NCBI GenBank assembly: GCA_016191335.1
Contig: JACPOW010000011.1
Span: forward strand, 23,618 to 87,617
Direction of reading: 5' to 3'
Source: Elusimicrobiota bacterium
GTDB lineage: Bacteria > Elusimicrobiota > Elusimicrobia > UBA1565 > UBA9628
DNA length: 64,000 nt
Shown here: positions 35,823 through 43,693 of the stretch, one piece after another
Position numbering within the stretch: position 1 is the first letter of the stretch
How the letters are laid out: the number at the start of each line of letters is the position of its first letter
Notes under the pieces: generated by a model
The model's input: the letters and a program-made list of their open reading frames with translations, nothing else
Databases searched by the model: none
What the model was told of the DNA's origin: nothing
Program-made: the position numbers and the translations under genes

Positions 35823-37184
35823 ATGCGAAAACTCAAGATATTGGTCGTCGAGGACGATCCTCTCGCGCGCAAGCTCGTCGAGGAGCAGCTGCGCGACCAC
35901 GAGGTGGACTTCGCCGCGGACCTGCCGTCCGGCCGGAAGAAGATCGGCGCTCGCCGCCACGACATCTGCTTCATCGATCTCAAGCTCAATAACAAGGCGG
36001 ACGACAAGTCCGGTCTGGAATTGGTCCCCCTGGCGGCCAATGCGGGGGCTTACTGCGTGGTCATGTCCGGCCATGACTCCGAGGCGGTCGTAGAGCGCGC
36101 CTATGAGCTGGGCTGCGACGACTTCTACGCCAAGGGCAACGAGGAGGAGAATGTGAGCGCGGTCGTCGCGCGCTTCTTGCGCAAGTGCCCCGAGGACGGC
36201 GAGGACCGTTTGTTTCAGGACCTGTTCATCACCGAGGACGCGGGCACCCGCGTCAGCGTCATCGAGGCGCTCAAGTACGCGGCCTCGGACCTGCCGGTCA
36301 TCATCCTGGGCCCCTCCGGAACCGGCAAGACGAGCCTGGCCGAGGTCATCCACGGCCGCTCCGGGAAGCGGGGACAGTTCGTCGCCATGAACTGCGCGGA
36401 TTACGCGACGGAGGACCTCCTTGAAGTCGAGTTGTTCGGCTACCGCAAGGGCGCCTTCACCGGCGCCGGGGATGGACGCAAGGGGAAGCTCCTCCTGGCG
36501 GACGGCGGGACGCTGTTCCTCGATGAGATCGGTTCCATGAGTCTCAACATGCAGGGCCGGCTCCTCAAGGCCATCGAAGAGAAGTCCTTCCATCCGGTCG
36601 GCTCGGACAGCGCCGTGAAGTCTCGCTTCCGCATCGTCAGCGCGACTTTGGAAAACCTCCAGAACCTCGTCAAGAAGGGACGACTGCGCTTCGACTTCCT
36701 CCAGCGCATCCAAGGCCTGACCGTCGAGTTGAAGCCCTTGGCCCGGCGCAAGGACGACATCCTCCCGCTCATCGCCTTCTTCACGCGCGGAGGGCGGCGG
36801 CTCGCCTTCTCGCAGGACGCCAAGCTGCTCCTCTTGAGCCACGGCTGGCCTGGAAACGTGCGCGAACTCAAGAAGTTCGTGGACTTGGCGGTTTCAGGGG
36901 ACCCCGGGCGCGTCACCGCGGACATGGCAGAGCGGTTCCTGGCGATGGCCCGGGCGGGCGCGGCATCCGACGACTTCCTGACCGAGCAGCAATACCGCGC
37001 AGTCCTCGAGGGCGGCCTCTACGCCGCGGTCAGGCGGTTCGAGGACGAGGCGATCCAGCGCAGCCTCGCGGACAACGGCGGCCGCAAGAACAAGGTCATG
37101 ACCGACCTGAAGATCGACACGGGATTGCTTTATAAGTCTCTTAAGAGAACCGGCAAGCACGGAGGCAAGAACGATGACGATTGA
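35823..37184 (+). CDS. NtrC-family sigma-54 activator (REC-AAA+-HTH)
   Basis: REC domain at 1-120 (ILVVEDDPLARKLVEEQL; phospho-Asp in ICFIDLKLNN). AAA+ core at ~140-380 has Walker A GPSGTGKTSL, the sigma-54-contacting loop as GAFTGAG (ELFGYRKGAFTGAG), and Walker B GGTLFLDEIGS. A Fis-like C-terminal helix pair (~420-450) reads NGGRKNKVMTDLKI. The intact GAFTGA loop implies true sigma-54-dependent activation. It is followed, with an 11-nt overlap, by a small His protein and then a sigma-54-like protein, and lies divergently from the radical SAM operon. Confidence 0.95.
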   Translation: MRKLKILVVEDDPLARKLVEEQLRDHEVDFAADLPSGRKKIGARRHDICFIDLKLNNKADDKSGLELVPLAANAGAYCVVMSGHDSEAVVERAYELGCDDFYAKGNEEENVSAVVARFLRKCPEDGEDRLFQDLFITEDAGTRVSVIEALKYAASDLPVIILGPSGTGKTSLAEVIHGRSGKRGQFVAMNCADYATEDLLEVELFGYRKGAFTGAGDGRKGKLLLADGGTLFLDEIGSMSLNMQGRLLKAIEEKSFHPVGSDSAVKSRFRIVSATLENLQNLVKKGRLRFDFLQRIQGLTVELKPLARRKDDILPLIAFFTRGGRRLAFSQDAKLLLLSHGWPGNVRELKKFVDLAVSGDPGRVTADMAERFLAMARAGAASDDFLTEQQYRAVLEGGLYAAVRRFEDEAIQRSLADNGGRKNKVMTDLKIDTGLLYKSLKRTGKHGGKNDDD

Positions 37185-37383
37185 TCCGTCGATCGAACTA
37201 GCGGACTTGCGCCACGACGTCAACGCCAAGTGCGGGAACCTCAAAACGGCCGCGGCACAGCTACGCGGAGAGTCCACCGAAAGGGAGTTTGAGCTGGCGC
37301 GGCTCATGGAGGAGCAGGCGCGCGTTCTCGCGGATCGCGTCGCGACCTACGCCGCGGCGATGCGCGGCGGCCGCCGAAAATGA
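37174..37383 (+). CDS. Small all-helical protein with a histidine phosphotransfer-like motif
   Basis: 69 residues starting at an ATG that overlaps the activator stop (ATGACGATTGA). The first helix reads LADLRHDVNAKCGNLKTAAA; the RHDVN pattern resembles the H-box of DHp/Hpt-type helices (H-D/E-x-x-N). The second helix (FELARLMEEQARVLADRV) could complete a helical hairpin. No ATPase domain. Plausible as a phosphotransfer or sequestration partner for REC domains of this locus, but it is only a motif-level guess. Confidence 0.6.
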   Translation: MTIDPSIELADLRHDVNAKCGNLKTAAAQLRGESTEREFELARLMEEQARVLADRVATYAAAMRGGRRK

Positions 37384-38435
37384 CGTTCCGGACCGGGACG
37401 TCCAGCCGAACCAGCGTCCAGGTCGGCATCAAGCTTGCCCGCCTTCTTGAGCTTCCCGAAGAGGAATTCGCCGGCCGCGTCCGCGAGCTGGAAGGCGACG
37501 TCCTCTTCCGGCGGCTCATTCATGCCAAGGTGATCTCGGTCCAACCCTACGCCGGCGCGGGTTTCATGGCGCAACGGTTCGGGGGGTGGGGGCTTCGGAC
37601 CGCCAGCGACGGCATCCCGGCCGCGCTCGATGGGCAAGGAGACCTGGCCCAACTCCTCCAGAAGGTCGGCGAGAAACTGTTCCAGGAGTGCTTCCTGAGC
37701 GACGAGGGTTATTCGGACGAGGAACGGGCGCGCCTGTGCCGGATCTCTAAAGACGAGGCCGGGCGGCTGCGCGAGTTGGTCAACAGCCTCTACGTCCAAG
37801 CCGAGTTCGACGGAGCCGCGTCGTCCGCCGCGCCCACGAAGACTTACAGCGCGGTTGCGGGGATCACGGTGGAGAAGGGGAAACCGGGCCTTGCCTTCTT
37901 CAATCGTCAGATTTGGAAAGGACGCTACCAAGTCGATGAGGACAAGAGCCGACGGATGCTCGAATCGCTCCCAGCGGCGGAAGCGCGTCGGCTGGAGGGG
38001 TTCCTTCGGGATATTGGGCTTCTTGACCGCCGCAAGAGCACGCTCTACCGCGTCCTCGAAGCTCTGATCGAGGCCCAGGCCCCGTTCTTTGTAAGCAGCG
38101 AGCCAGGCAAACGCCGCGCCATGACCCAGCGTGAGCTCTCGGACAAGCTCGACATCACGCCGAGCGTCCTCAACCGGCTGATCTCCAACAAGTCGGTCCA
38201 GCTTCCTTGGGGGCTGGAGGCCCCGATGAAGACCCTCTTGCCCAGCCGGAAGTCCTTGATCCGGGACCGCCTATACGATCTTGTCCACGCGTATCCGGAC
38301 GCGACGGACGAGAACCTATGCCGAAAGATCGACCGCCTGTACGGTGTCGAACTCTCCAGCAGATCCATCGCGCAGTATCGAGTCGAGTTGGGCATTGGCG
38401 GTCTTCGCAAGCGGCGGAAGATGACGAGGGGGTAG
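37380..38435 (+). CDS. Divergent, short sigma-54 (RpoN)-like factor
   Basis: 351 residues versus ~450-500 for classical RpoN. The N-terminus (VQVGIKLARLLELPEEEFAG) resembles region I. The core-binding part is at ~115-230. Residues ~223-350 align with the DNA-binding region: RKSTLYRVLEALIEAQAPFF matches R-TL..v...Iv..Q..FF, MTQRELSDKLDITPSVLNRL matches the HTH (diA..l..H.STvSR), and SSRSIAQYRVELGI takes the place of the RpoN box ARRTVAKYRE. The changed RpoN box predicts a changed -24 preference. It overlaps the small His gene by 4 nt (ATGA) and is co-transcribed with an NtrC-type activator, so a dedicated pair is likely. Loss of the acidic region II may explain the short length. Confidence 0.85.
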   Translation: MTFRTGTSSRTSVQVGIKLARLLELPEEEFAGRVRELEGDVLFRRLIHAKVISVQPYAGAGFMAQRFGGWGLRTASDGIPAALDGQGDLAQLLQKVGEKLFQECFLSDEGYSDEERARLCRISKDEAGRLRELVNSLYVQAEFDGAASSAAPTKTYSAVAGITVEKGKPGLAFFNRQIWKGRYQVDEDKSRRMLESLPAAEARRLEGFLRDIGLLDRRKSTLYRVLEALIEAQAPFFVSSEPGKRRAMTQRELSDKLDITPSVLNRLISNKSVQLPWGLEAPMKTLLPSRKSLIRDRLYDLVHAYPDATDENLCRKIDRLYGVELSSRSIAQYRVELGIGGLRKRRKMTRG

Positions 38436-38438
38436 TCT

Positions 38439-39662
38439 ATGCAGATGCGTCTAAGGCTGCCGTTCACTATCAGCCTCGCTGTGTGGGGAATGCTTGGTGT
38501 CGGCCTCATGGCGAACGCGGACGAACCCTTGCCGGCGGTCGCCCAAGACAAGGGGGTCCTCCTCGACCGCCTGATTTTGGCAGGCCTGGAGGACCCGGCT
38601 CTGACCTTCGAGGGGGCGAACGTCCTATTGAACTCCGGGTTTTTCGACAAGCCGCTGCGAGACGCCGCATTCGGTCGCAAGACCTGCGATGAACTCGACC
38701 CCGCTACAACCAGCGACGATTATAGGACCGACCGGATAAAATCCGCCGGTGACTATGCCCGGAGGATTGCGCGCCAGGACGCTTCGCATACGACCGAACT
38801 GCCCGAGAGCGAGGACTACCCGCGTCAAGCGGCAGCGTCTTTTGCTCGACTGCTCGAAGAGATCCGCGACTCCGGGGGTTTGAACGCGATCGACGGGATT
38901 CTGTCATCACCCGGGCTTGTCTTATTCCTGCTCGATCCGGAAGAGGCGGGTTATTGCCGCCGCGTCGCGGCTGGGTCCGTGGAGGATAGGCTTTCTCAAT
39001 CGCACGAGTTAAAACGGACCGGGGTTCGCCGGTTGGAACGTCTTGAGACAAGCGAGTCGGCGACCATTACCCTCTACCTTTACCGGCCTCGGCGTTTGGT
39101 CGATTCCATTCAGAGAGCGTCTCGCGATCCGTCGCCGCCCGGCGCAGACGAACTCCGGGGACGGCTGGCCGACTACGCGGCCCGCATGACGCCGCTGGAA
39201 CGGTTCGTTCGGGCGAATGTCGGCACGCGCGATCAGCATTCATCTCCGAAAGCCAAGTCGCGCACTGAGAATGTTTTGGACGACCCTCGAAACCGCCTAC
39301 CCTCCGAGTTGAAGTACGAACTGCAGATGAATATGCCAATCGAAATGGTCGCTCTGCGCCGAGAAATTACCGGGGGTAAGCGCCGCCCCTCCTTCAGCGA
39401 GGATCAATGGCGGGCGTTGGAACTCCTCACAACTTCTTGCGCGAAGTTGAGTAAAGCCCAGGATTTCTTCGTCCTCCGGATTGTGACCGATCCCGCGACG
39501 ACGGACGGTCGCTACATATCGAGGCTTGGAGACGATCGTCTCGTCGGGGTCTCGATTCAGCTCGCCTTGCTCAACCGTGTCGCCCACCTTGACCTTAAGA
39601 AGTCGCGCCCGCAACGCCGCGAGCTGGATTTTCTTTGCTCCGCGGTCGCCGCGGTAAAATAG
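38439..39662 (+). CDS. Secreted hypothetical protein
   Basis: 407 residues with an N-terminal signal peptide (RLRLPFTISLAVWGMLGVGL). Mostly helical afterwards, with two conserved-looking cysteines (RKTCDELD, AGYCRRVA) and no domain I recognise. It starts 3 nt after the sigma-54-like gene, so it may be in the same operon. GC content starts to fall after this gene. Confidence 0.7.
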   Translation: MQMRLRLPFTISLAVWGMLGVGLMANADEPLPAVAQDKGVLLDRLILAGLEDPALTFEGANVLLNSGFFDKPLRDAAFGRKTCDELDPATTSDDYRTDRIKSAGDYARRIARQDASHTTELPESEDYPRQAAASFARLLEEIRDSGGLNAIDGILSSPGLVLFLLDPEEAGYCRRVAAGSVEDRLSQSHELKRTGVRRLERLETSESATITLYLYRPRRLVDSIQRASRDPSPPGADELRGRLADYAARMTPLERFVRANVGTRDQHSSPKAKSRTENVLDDPRNRLPSELKYELQMNMPIEMVALRREITGGKRRPSFSEDQWRALELLTTSCAKLSKAQDFFVLRIVTDPATTDGRYISRLGDDRLVGVSIQLALLNRVAHLDLKKSRPQRRELDFLCSAVAAVK

Positions 39663-39710
39663 ACGGCAACCTCCGCAATCGCGTCAGACGCTCGTTTAAA
39701 CGCCTAGCCG

Positions 39711-39911
39711 ATGGCCGGGACGATTTTAGTCTCTATTGTTGTGACCATTGCGGGCTTGTTTGCACAGAACGCCGGGGCGCCGCTATCGCCCATGGGCACT
39801 CTAAACGGGACTCAGCTGTCGACCGAGAACTCCGTGCCCATGTACGGAGACAGTTTCAGTACAATTCGATCCGATTGCGGCAGGCGAAGTGCTAGCGGCT
39901 CAGGAGGGTAA
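39711..39911 (+). CDS. Possible small secreted peptide (66 aa)
   Basis: Opens with a signal-peptide-like stretch (MAGTILVSIVVTIAGLFAQ) and its TAA is directly followed by the ATG of the zinc-ribbon gene (TAAATG). No clear RBS and no homologue I recognise, so it may be spurious. Confidence 0.3.
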   Translation: MAGTILVSIVVTIAGLFAQNAGAPLSPMGTLNGTQLSTENSVPMYGDSFSTIRSDCGRRSASGSGG

Positions 39912-40103
39912 ATGGGAACAGAATTCAATCAATGCCCAAATTGCGACCACACCGTCTCAGGCGGTATTCTTAGCGGTAGCCATTTTGAAATCTTTGAATG
40001 CAAAGATTGTGAGACATGCTACTGTTGGAAATGCGGCTCAGATCGATGCCCTGATTGTGGTTCCAAGAGCAGGAAAGTTGTTGGAGAAGTGTGGAAGAAA
40101 TAG
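39912..40103 (+). CDS. Zinc-ribbon protein (63 aa)
   Basis: Strong RBS (AGGAGGG, 3 nt before the ATG). Four to five CxxC-type pairs: QCPNCDHT, ECKDCETCYCWKCG and RCPDCGSK, enough for two zinc sites. Likely a metal-binding adaptor or nucleic-acid-binding protein. The longer ORF starting at 39889 in another frame is not compatible with this gene. Confidence 0.72.
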   Translation: MGTEFNQCPNCDHTVSGGILSGSHFEIFECKDCETCYCWKCGSDRCPDCGSKSRKVVGEVWKK

Positions 40104-40125
40104 TCCGTCAACATTACTGAATAGC

Positions 40126-41127
40126 ATGGTAAGCACGATTGCATCCAAGTTTGAGAAGGCGAAAGTTGCGGCTCTGGAAGCGACATCGTTGTTCACGAAT
40201 GCTGGGGAGCCCTACCACGGGCCAGTGAATCCAGTGGGGATCATATCTTGGGATACCGTAGCTCCTGATCATCTTGCTGCCGGCTATAAGCCGTCCCAGT
40301 TCTATCTCATTGTCGCGGAGCATGTCCCGTTACACGACTTCTCCCTAATCGGGTGCGATGACGATGATGACGGCGGTTATCCCCCAGGTACCGAGACTAT
40401 CGTCAAGGCAAGAATGGACGAGAACTTTGAGTTGCAGGATTGGGATGAGTCTAAAAAGGTGCTGACAGGGCTGATGGGATATGATTGCGATGGTGGCACC
40501 ATGGAGATGCTGCGTGCTCACTTGGACGGAACGCGCAACTTTAGGGTCAGAGTCTTATACGATGCGACGAAATCCTCCGAGCAGCAGGAAGCATCTTTGC
40601 ACCGTTTCTCAGGGAAGCAGTACACCGCCATTCCACATCCTGGCAAGTTCCGATTCCCTAGCCTCAAAGCCATCGCGGGTGGCGGTGCACTCATCATCCT
40701 CTGTTTCTGGCTTTTTAGCCGTCCGGTATCGCCATCCGGTCCATCGTTCGGAACTCGACCCGGATCAAAGCGCGCCGCGACCCCGACACACCGACCAAGG
40801 CGCTCGGTCGGACGCCCAGAGGGTGCTCGGAATTCGAACTCGTCATCAATACCCACGGTCGCGAGACAGCCTGCACCTCGGGCCATGATAATTGGAAGAT
40901 GGTTATGGGGCGACGGCACAGCTTCGACATATGAGCCGAACGGGTGGGTATATGCGACAAATTGGAGCGGCCAATGGAGCATAGAGGGCAATGAGTTAAC
41001 GATTGTGTTGTACAGCGCATTTGGCAATGGAGAGCGGTTGACCTTTGAGATCAGACAACTCACGGACAATACTCTTAATCTCCGGCGATCTGGAACCAAT
41101 GCGGATCAGGTGGGAACTCGACAATGA
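40126..41127 (+). CDS. Membrane protein with C-terminal lipocalin-like domain
   Basis: I start at ATG 40126 (MVSTIASKFEKAKVAALEAT) because the ORF-track start at 39889 runs through the zinc-ribbon gene. About 180 cytoplasmic residues with an Asp run (CDDDDDGGYPPGTE) precede one TM helix (AIAGGGALIILCFWLFSRPV), a Pro/Arg-rich linker, and a ~65-residue beta-rich end (IIGRWLWGDGTASTYEPNGW) like small lipocalin-type domains. Function unknown. Base composition is lower in GC than the flanking regions. Confidence 0.6.
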   Translation: MVSTIASKFEKAKVAALEATSLFTNAGEPYHGPVNPVGIISWDTVAPDHLAAGYKPSQFYLIVAEHVPLHDFSLIGCDDDDDGGYPPGTETIVKARMDENFELQDWDESKKVLTGLMGYDCDGGTMEMLRAHLDGTRNFRVRVLYDATKSSEQQEASLHRFSGKQYTAIPHPGKFRFPSLKAIAGGGALIILCFWLFSRPVSPSGPSFGTRPGSKRAATPTHRPRRSVGRPEGARNSNSSSIPTVARQPAPRAMIIGRWLWGDGTASTYEPNGWVYATNWSGQWSIEGNELTIVLYSAFGNGERLTFEIRQLTDNTLNLRRSGTNADQVGTRQ

Positions 41128-41355
41128 CGAGCATCGGATTCGCCTTCCCAAACTTTCATTGGCTACTGAAATCATTTTGGATGGGATTGGCGCACCCGAG
41201 CGAAAACAGCCTGGAGATGGCCGGATGTTTTAGTCTAAGTGAAACAGTAGAAAGTTAATCCCGCGGACGCGTCCGAAATAAACGGGAATCTGCTGCATAT
41301 TTCAAATTCCTGACCGAACGAGTTACGAATTTTCTGAAACAGGGAGGGCGTCACG
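41128..41355. other. Intergenic region, AT-rich, no gene recognised
   Basis: Holds a short palindrome (CGGACGCGTCCG near 41264) and, at its end, the RBS AGGGAGG for the GNAT-methyltransferase gene. A short ORF here (ending 41233) has no supporting features. Confidence 0.5.
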
Positions 41356-42897
41356 ATGACAACGTATAAATATGAGTGGCTGCCTGGTTCCCTCTGGGAA
41401 TCACAAGAGCTGATAGAAGAACTCTCTGACTTCTATTCCGCTCACTACGGGAAGTGGAGCGCTCAGAGTCCAGTCAATCCGGGTCAATTCATCAAACTTT
41501 CGGCTGCTCGTATCCGCGAATGGCTGTCTCCTCCGAACGTCAGCATTGCGTTGGCGAAGCTGAACGGCGAGTTGGTGGGCTATGCCATTGCTGTCCAAAC
41601 TAAAGTTGAGGACTTCGGAGTGGTTTCGTGGGTTACACAGCTTGTCGTTCATGAGGAGCATCGGCACCGTGGCGTGGGGAAGGAACTGCTTTTCTCAATC
41701 TGGAGTTTCACGGACAACGCAGCCTGGGGTCTCATCACCGCGAATCCATATGCTATTCGCGCCTTGGAGAAAGCAACTCGGCGCCGATGTCTCCCCCAGC
41801 GAATTGCTAAGAACAAGCGGCGTCTTCTAAAGTTAGGCGGAGATACCGTTCCATACGTGAAGACTGCCGCGGAAGTCGAGATTGGGACTGCCGTCTCGCG
41901 AATCAATACGAAGTTTCACCTGGACCACTCCGATATAAGTCAAATGCTGGCCCAAGCAACTAGTCTGGAAGCCCCATGGATGCTTGGAAGCCTAGATGAA
42001 GGTTGGGAATGGCTAGCATTTACTTTCCGTGACCAGGGGATATTCAGCCTCACGGCGGAGGAGATAGAAGGAATGCTCAGGGCAAGCGACCAGATTACAA
42101 AACAGGCTTATTCAAGGATGTTGCTGGATGCGTCTCATCGCTGGGCCCAACACACAGATAAAGAAGCCCGATTTGTTATCGAGCATTGCTGCATTGCTCC
42201 GGGCCAGAGTGTGCTGGATCTTGGTTGTGGCACCGGGCGCCATTCTATCGCGCTTTCTTTGTCAGGCTTCGACGTTACAGGCATCGATTACCTAAATGAG
42301 TTCATCAGCAGCGCTCAGAAAAAAGCGATTGAGGCTGGTGCGGATAAGGTCCGATTTATGGAGGCCGACTGTCGGGACGTCAAACTTGAACATCCCTTCG
42401 ACTCGGTCATCTGCTTGTATGACGTTGTTGGGACATACGCCGATGATGCGGAAAATCTGAAAATTCTAAAAACGGTTAGTCGCATGCTGCGTCCAGGAGG
42501 CCGAGCGCTCATTTCCGTTATCAACTTTACTCTGACCGAACGCAAAGCAAAACACTTTTTCTCGCTTCGAGATAACCCGGATCGACTGCTTAATCTTGCG
42601 CCAAGTCGAACGATGGAGGGTACGGGGGACATTTTCAATCCTGAGTACTACATGATCGACAAGGATACGCATGTGGTCTACCGCAAGGAACAATTTGCTG
42701 CTGGCCGATCTCTTCCGGCAGAATTGATAGTACGCGATCGGCGCTACACCAAGCAACAGATTGAGCGTCATTGCACAGATGTCGGCTTGAACGTTGAGTG
42801 GTCCCGATTTGTCCGGGCGGGGCAATGGGAAATCGCTCTCGCTGAGGACAACGAGCACGCAAAGGAAATCCTGCTGCTCTGCAGTAATCCGGGCTGA
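41356..42897 (+). CDS. GNAT acetyltransferase - class I SAM methyltransferase fusion
   Basis: 513 residues. Residues 1-160 form a GNAT domain (motif A: QLVVHEEHRHRGVGKELLFS). Residues ~160-270 form a linker domain with WMLGSLDEGWEWLAF. Residues ~275-500 form a SAM methyltransferase with VLDLGCGTGRHSIALSLSGF (motif I), a following acidic residue in TGIDYLNEF and MLRPGGRALISV. It probably modifies one substrate in two steps, or belongs to a small-molecule or translation-factor modification pathway; the substrate is unknown. The deaminase gene follows after 20 nt. The cassette has lower GC and different codon use from its neighbours, suggesting acquisition. Confidence 0.85.
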   Translation: MTTYKYEWLPGSLWESQELIEELSDFYSAHYGKWSAQSPVNPGQFIKLSAARIREWLSPPNVSIALAKLNGELVGYAIAVQTKVEDFGVVSWVTQLVVHEEHRHRGVGKELLFSIWSFTDNAAWGLITANPYAIRALEKATRRRCLPQRIAKNKRRLLKLGGDTVPYVKTAAEVEIGTAVSRINTKFHLDHSDISQMLAQATSLEAPWMLGSLDEGWEWLAFTFRDQGIFSLTAEEIEGMLRASDQITKQAYSRMLLDASHRWAQHTDKEARFVIEHCCIAPGQSVLDLGCGTGRHSIALSLSGFDVTGIDYLNEFISSAQKKAIEAGADKVRFMEADCRDVKLEHPFDSVICLYDVVGTYADDAENLKILKTVSRMLRPGGRALISVINFTLTERKAKHFFSLRDNPDRLLNLAPSRTMEGTGDIFNPEYYMIDKDTHVVYRKEQFAAGRSLPAELIVRDRRYTKQQIERHCTDVGLNVEWSRFVRAGQWEIALAEDNEHAKEILLLCSNPG

Positions 42898-42917
42898 TCG
42901 CGCGGGAGCCTTAGAAT

Positions 42918-43475
42918 ATGGACAGCAAGAACTACGGGGACCAGATTGCAATTGACGCTCAATTCATGCGAATGGCACTGGATATTGCGCGCCGAGCACT
43001 TGAGGTCGGGGAACTCCCGATTGCAGCCATTCTTGTGTTGGATGAGGATGTCCTGGCTGGTGCCCACAATCTCGTCGCTGGAGATAATGATCGATTGGCC
43101 CATTCGGAACTGCTTGTACTTCGGGCTGCTTCACCGAAGTTGAAGGCAATGAAAATTATCGACCGCAGCCGGTTAGCGCTATACTCCACACTTGAACCCT
43201 GCATGATGTGCTTTGGCGCAATCATGAATCACAATATTGGGAAAGTCTGTTATGCACTTGAATCGCCCGGGGATGGAGTGTTGCCACTTGTCCTTCAGTG
43301 GGAGAAAAAGAGCGAGCAATTGCCGTATTACAAGACTCCCGCTATTGTGCCTGGCATCCTGAGAAGTGAGAGTGCAGGCCTATTCCGGGAGTTCGTACGG
43401 AAGCATCCCAAAAGTCGGTTCGCAAAGTGGGCTCACCAGCTATCAACTGTCTTGGGGCTGGATGCGGGTTCGTGA
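42918..43475 (+). CDS. Nucleoside/CMP-dCMP-type zinc deaminase
   Basis: 185 residues with the deaminase zinc site: His-x-Glu in AHSELLVLRAA and the PCxxC in LEPCMMCFGAIMNH. It resembles the TadA/guanine-deaminase side of the superfamily rather than dCMP deaminase, but the target (free base, nucleoside or tRNA) cannot be decided. It follows the GNAT-methyltransferase gene closely and ends the AT-rich cassette. Confidence 0.88.
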   Translation: MDSKNYGDQIAIDAQFMRMALDIARRALEVGELPIAAILVLDEDVLAGAHNLVAGDNDRLAHSELLVLRAASPKLKAMKIIDRSRLALYSTLEPCMMCFGAIMNHNIGKVCYALESPGDGVLPLVLQWEKKSEQLPYYKTPAIVPGILRSESAGLFREFVRKHPKSRFAKWAHQLSTVLGLDAGS

Positions 43476-43526
43476 CCTAGGAGTTCGTCCGAGTAATCGG
43501 AGTTGGCGAACTGATCTACGGCGATA

Positions 43527-43558
43527 GATAATCACTCGCACCGGCGCGAGTGATTATC
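43527..43558. repeat. Perfect 13-bp inverted repeat at the left edge of the ICE-like island
   Basis: GATAATCACTCGC and GCGAGTGATTATC flank a 6-nt loop. There is no T run on either side, so it is a weak candidate for a terminator. It may be an operator, a transfer-related site or a relic of an element end. It lies where composition changes from AT-rich to GC-rich. Confidence 0.7.
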
Positions 43559-43693
43559 ATTGAGAATAGATCACGAGACGAACTCAACGGCGTTTGCCCC
43601 CAACAGCCTGGCGGCCATCCGGCAACGCCGGACGCCTCAAATAACCGCTGAGCCCACCGAGAACCGGACGCCAAGTGAAGGGATGGTGCCTTC

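Noticed and set aside
39889-41127. 412-aa ORF beginning at 39889
   Set aside because: Its first 80 codons overlap the zinc-ribbon gene, which has a much better RBS and clear cysteine pairs; the real start is probably 40126.
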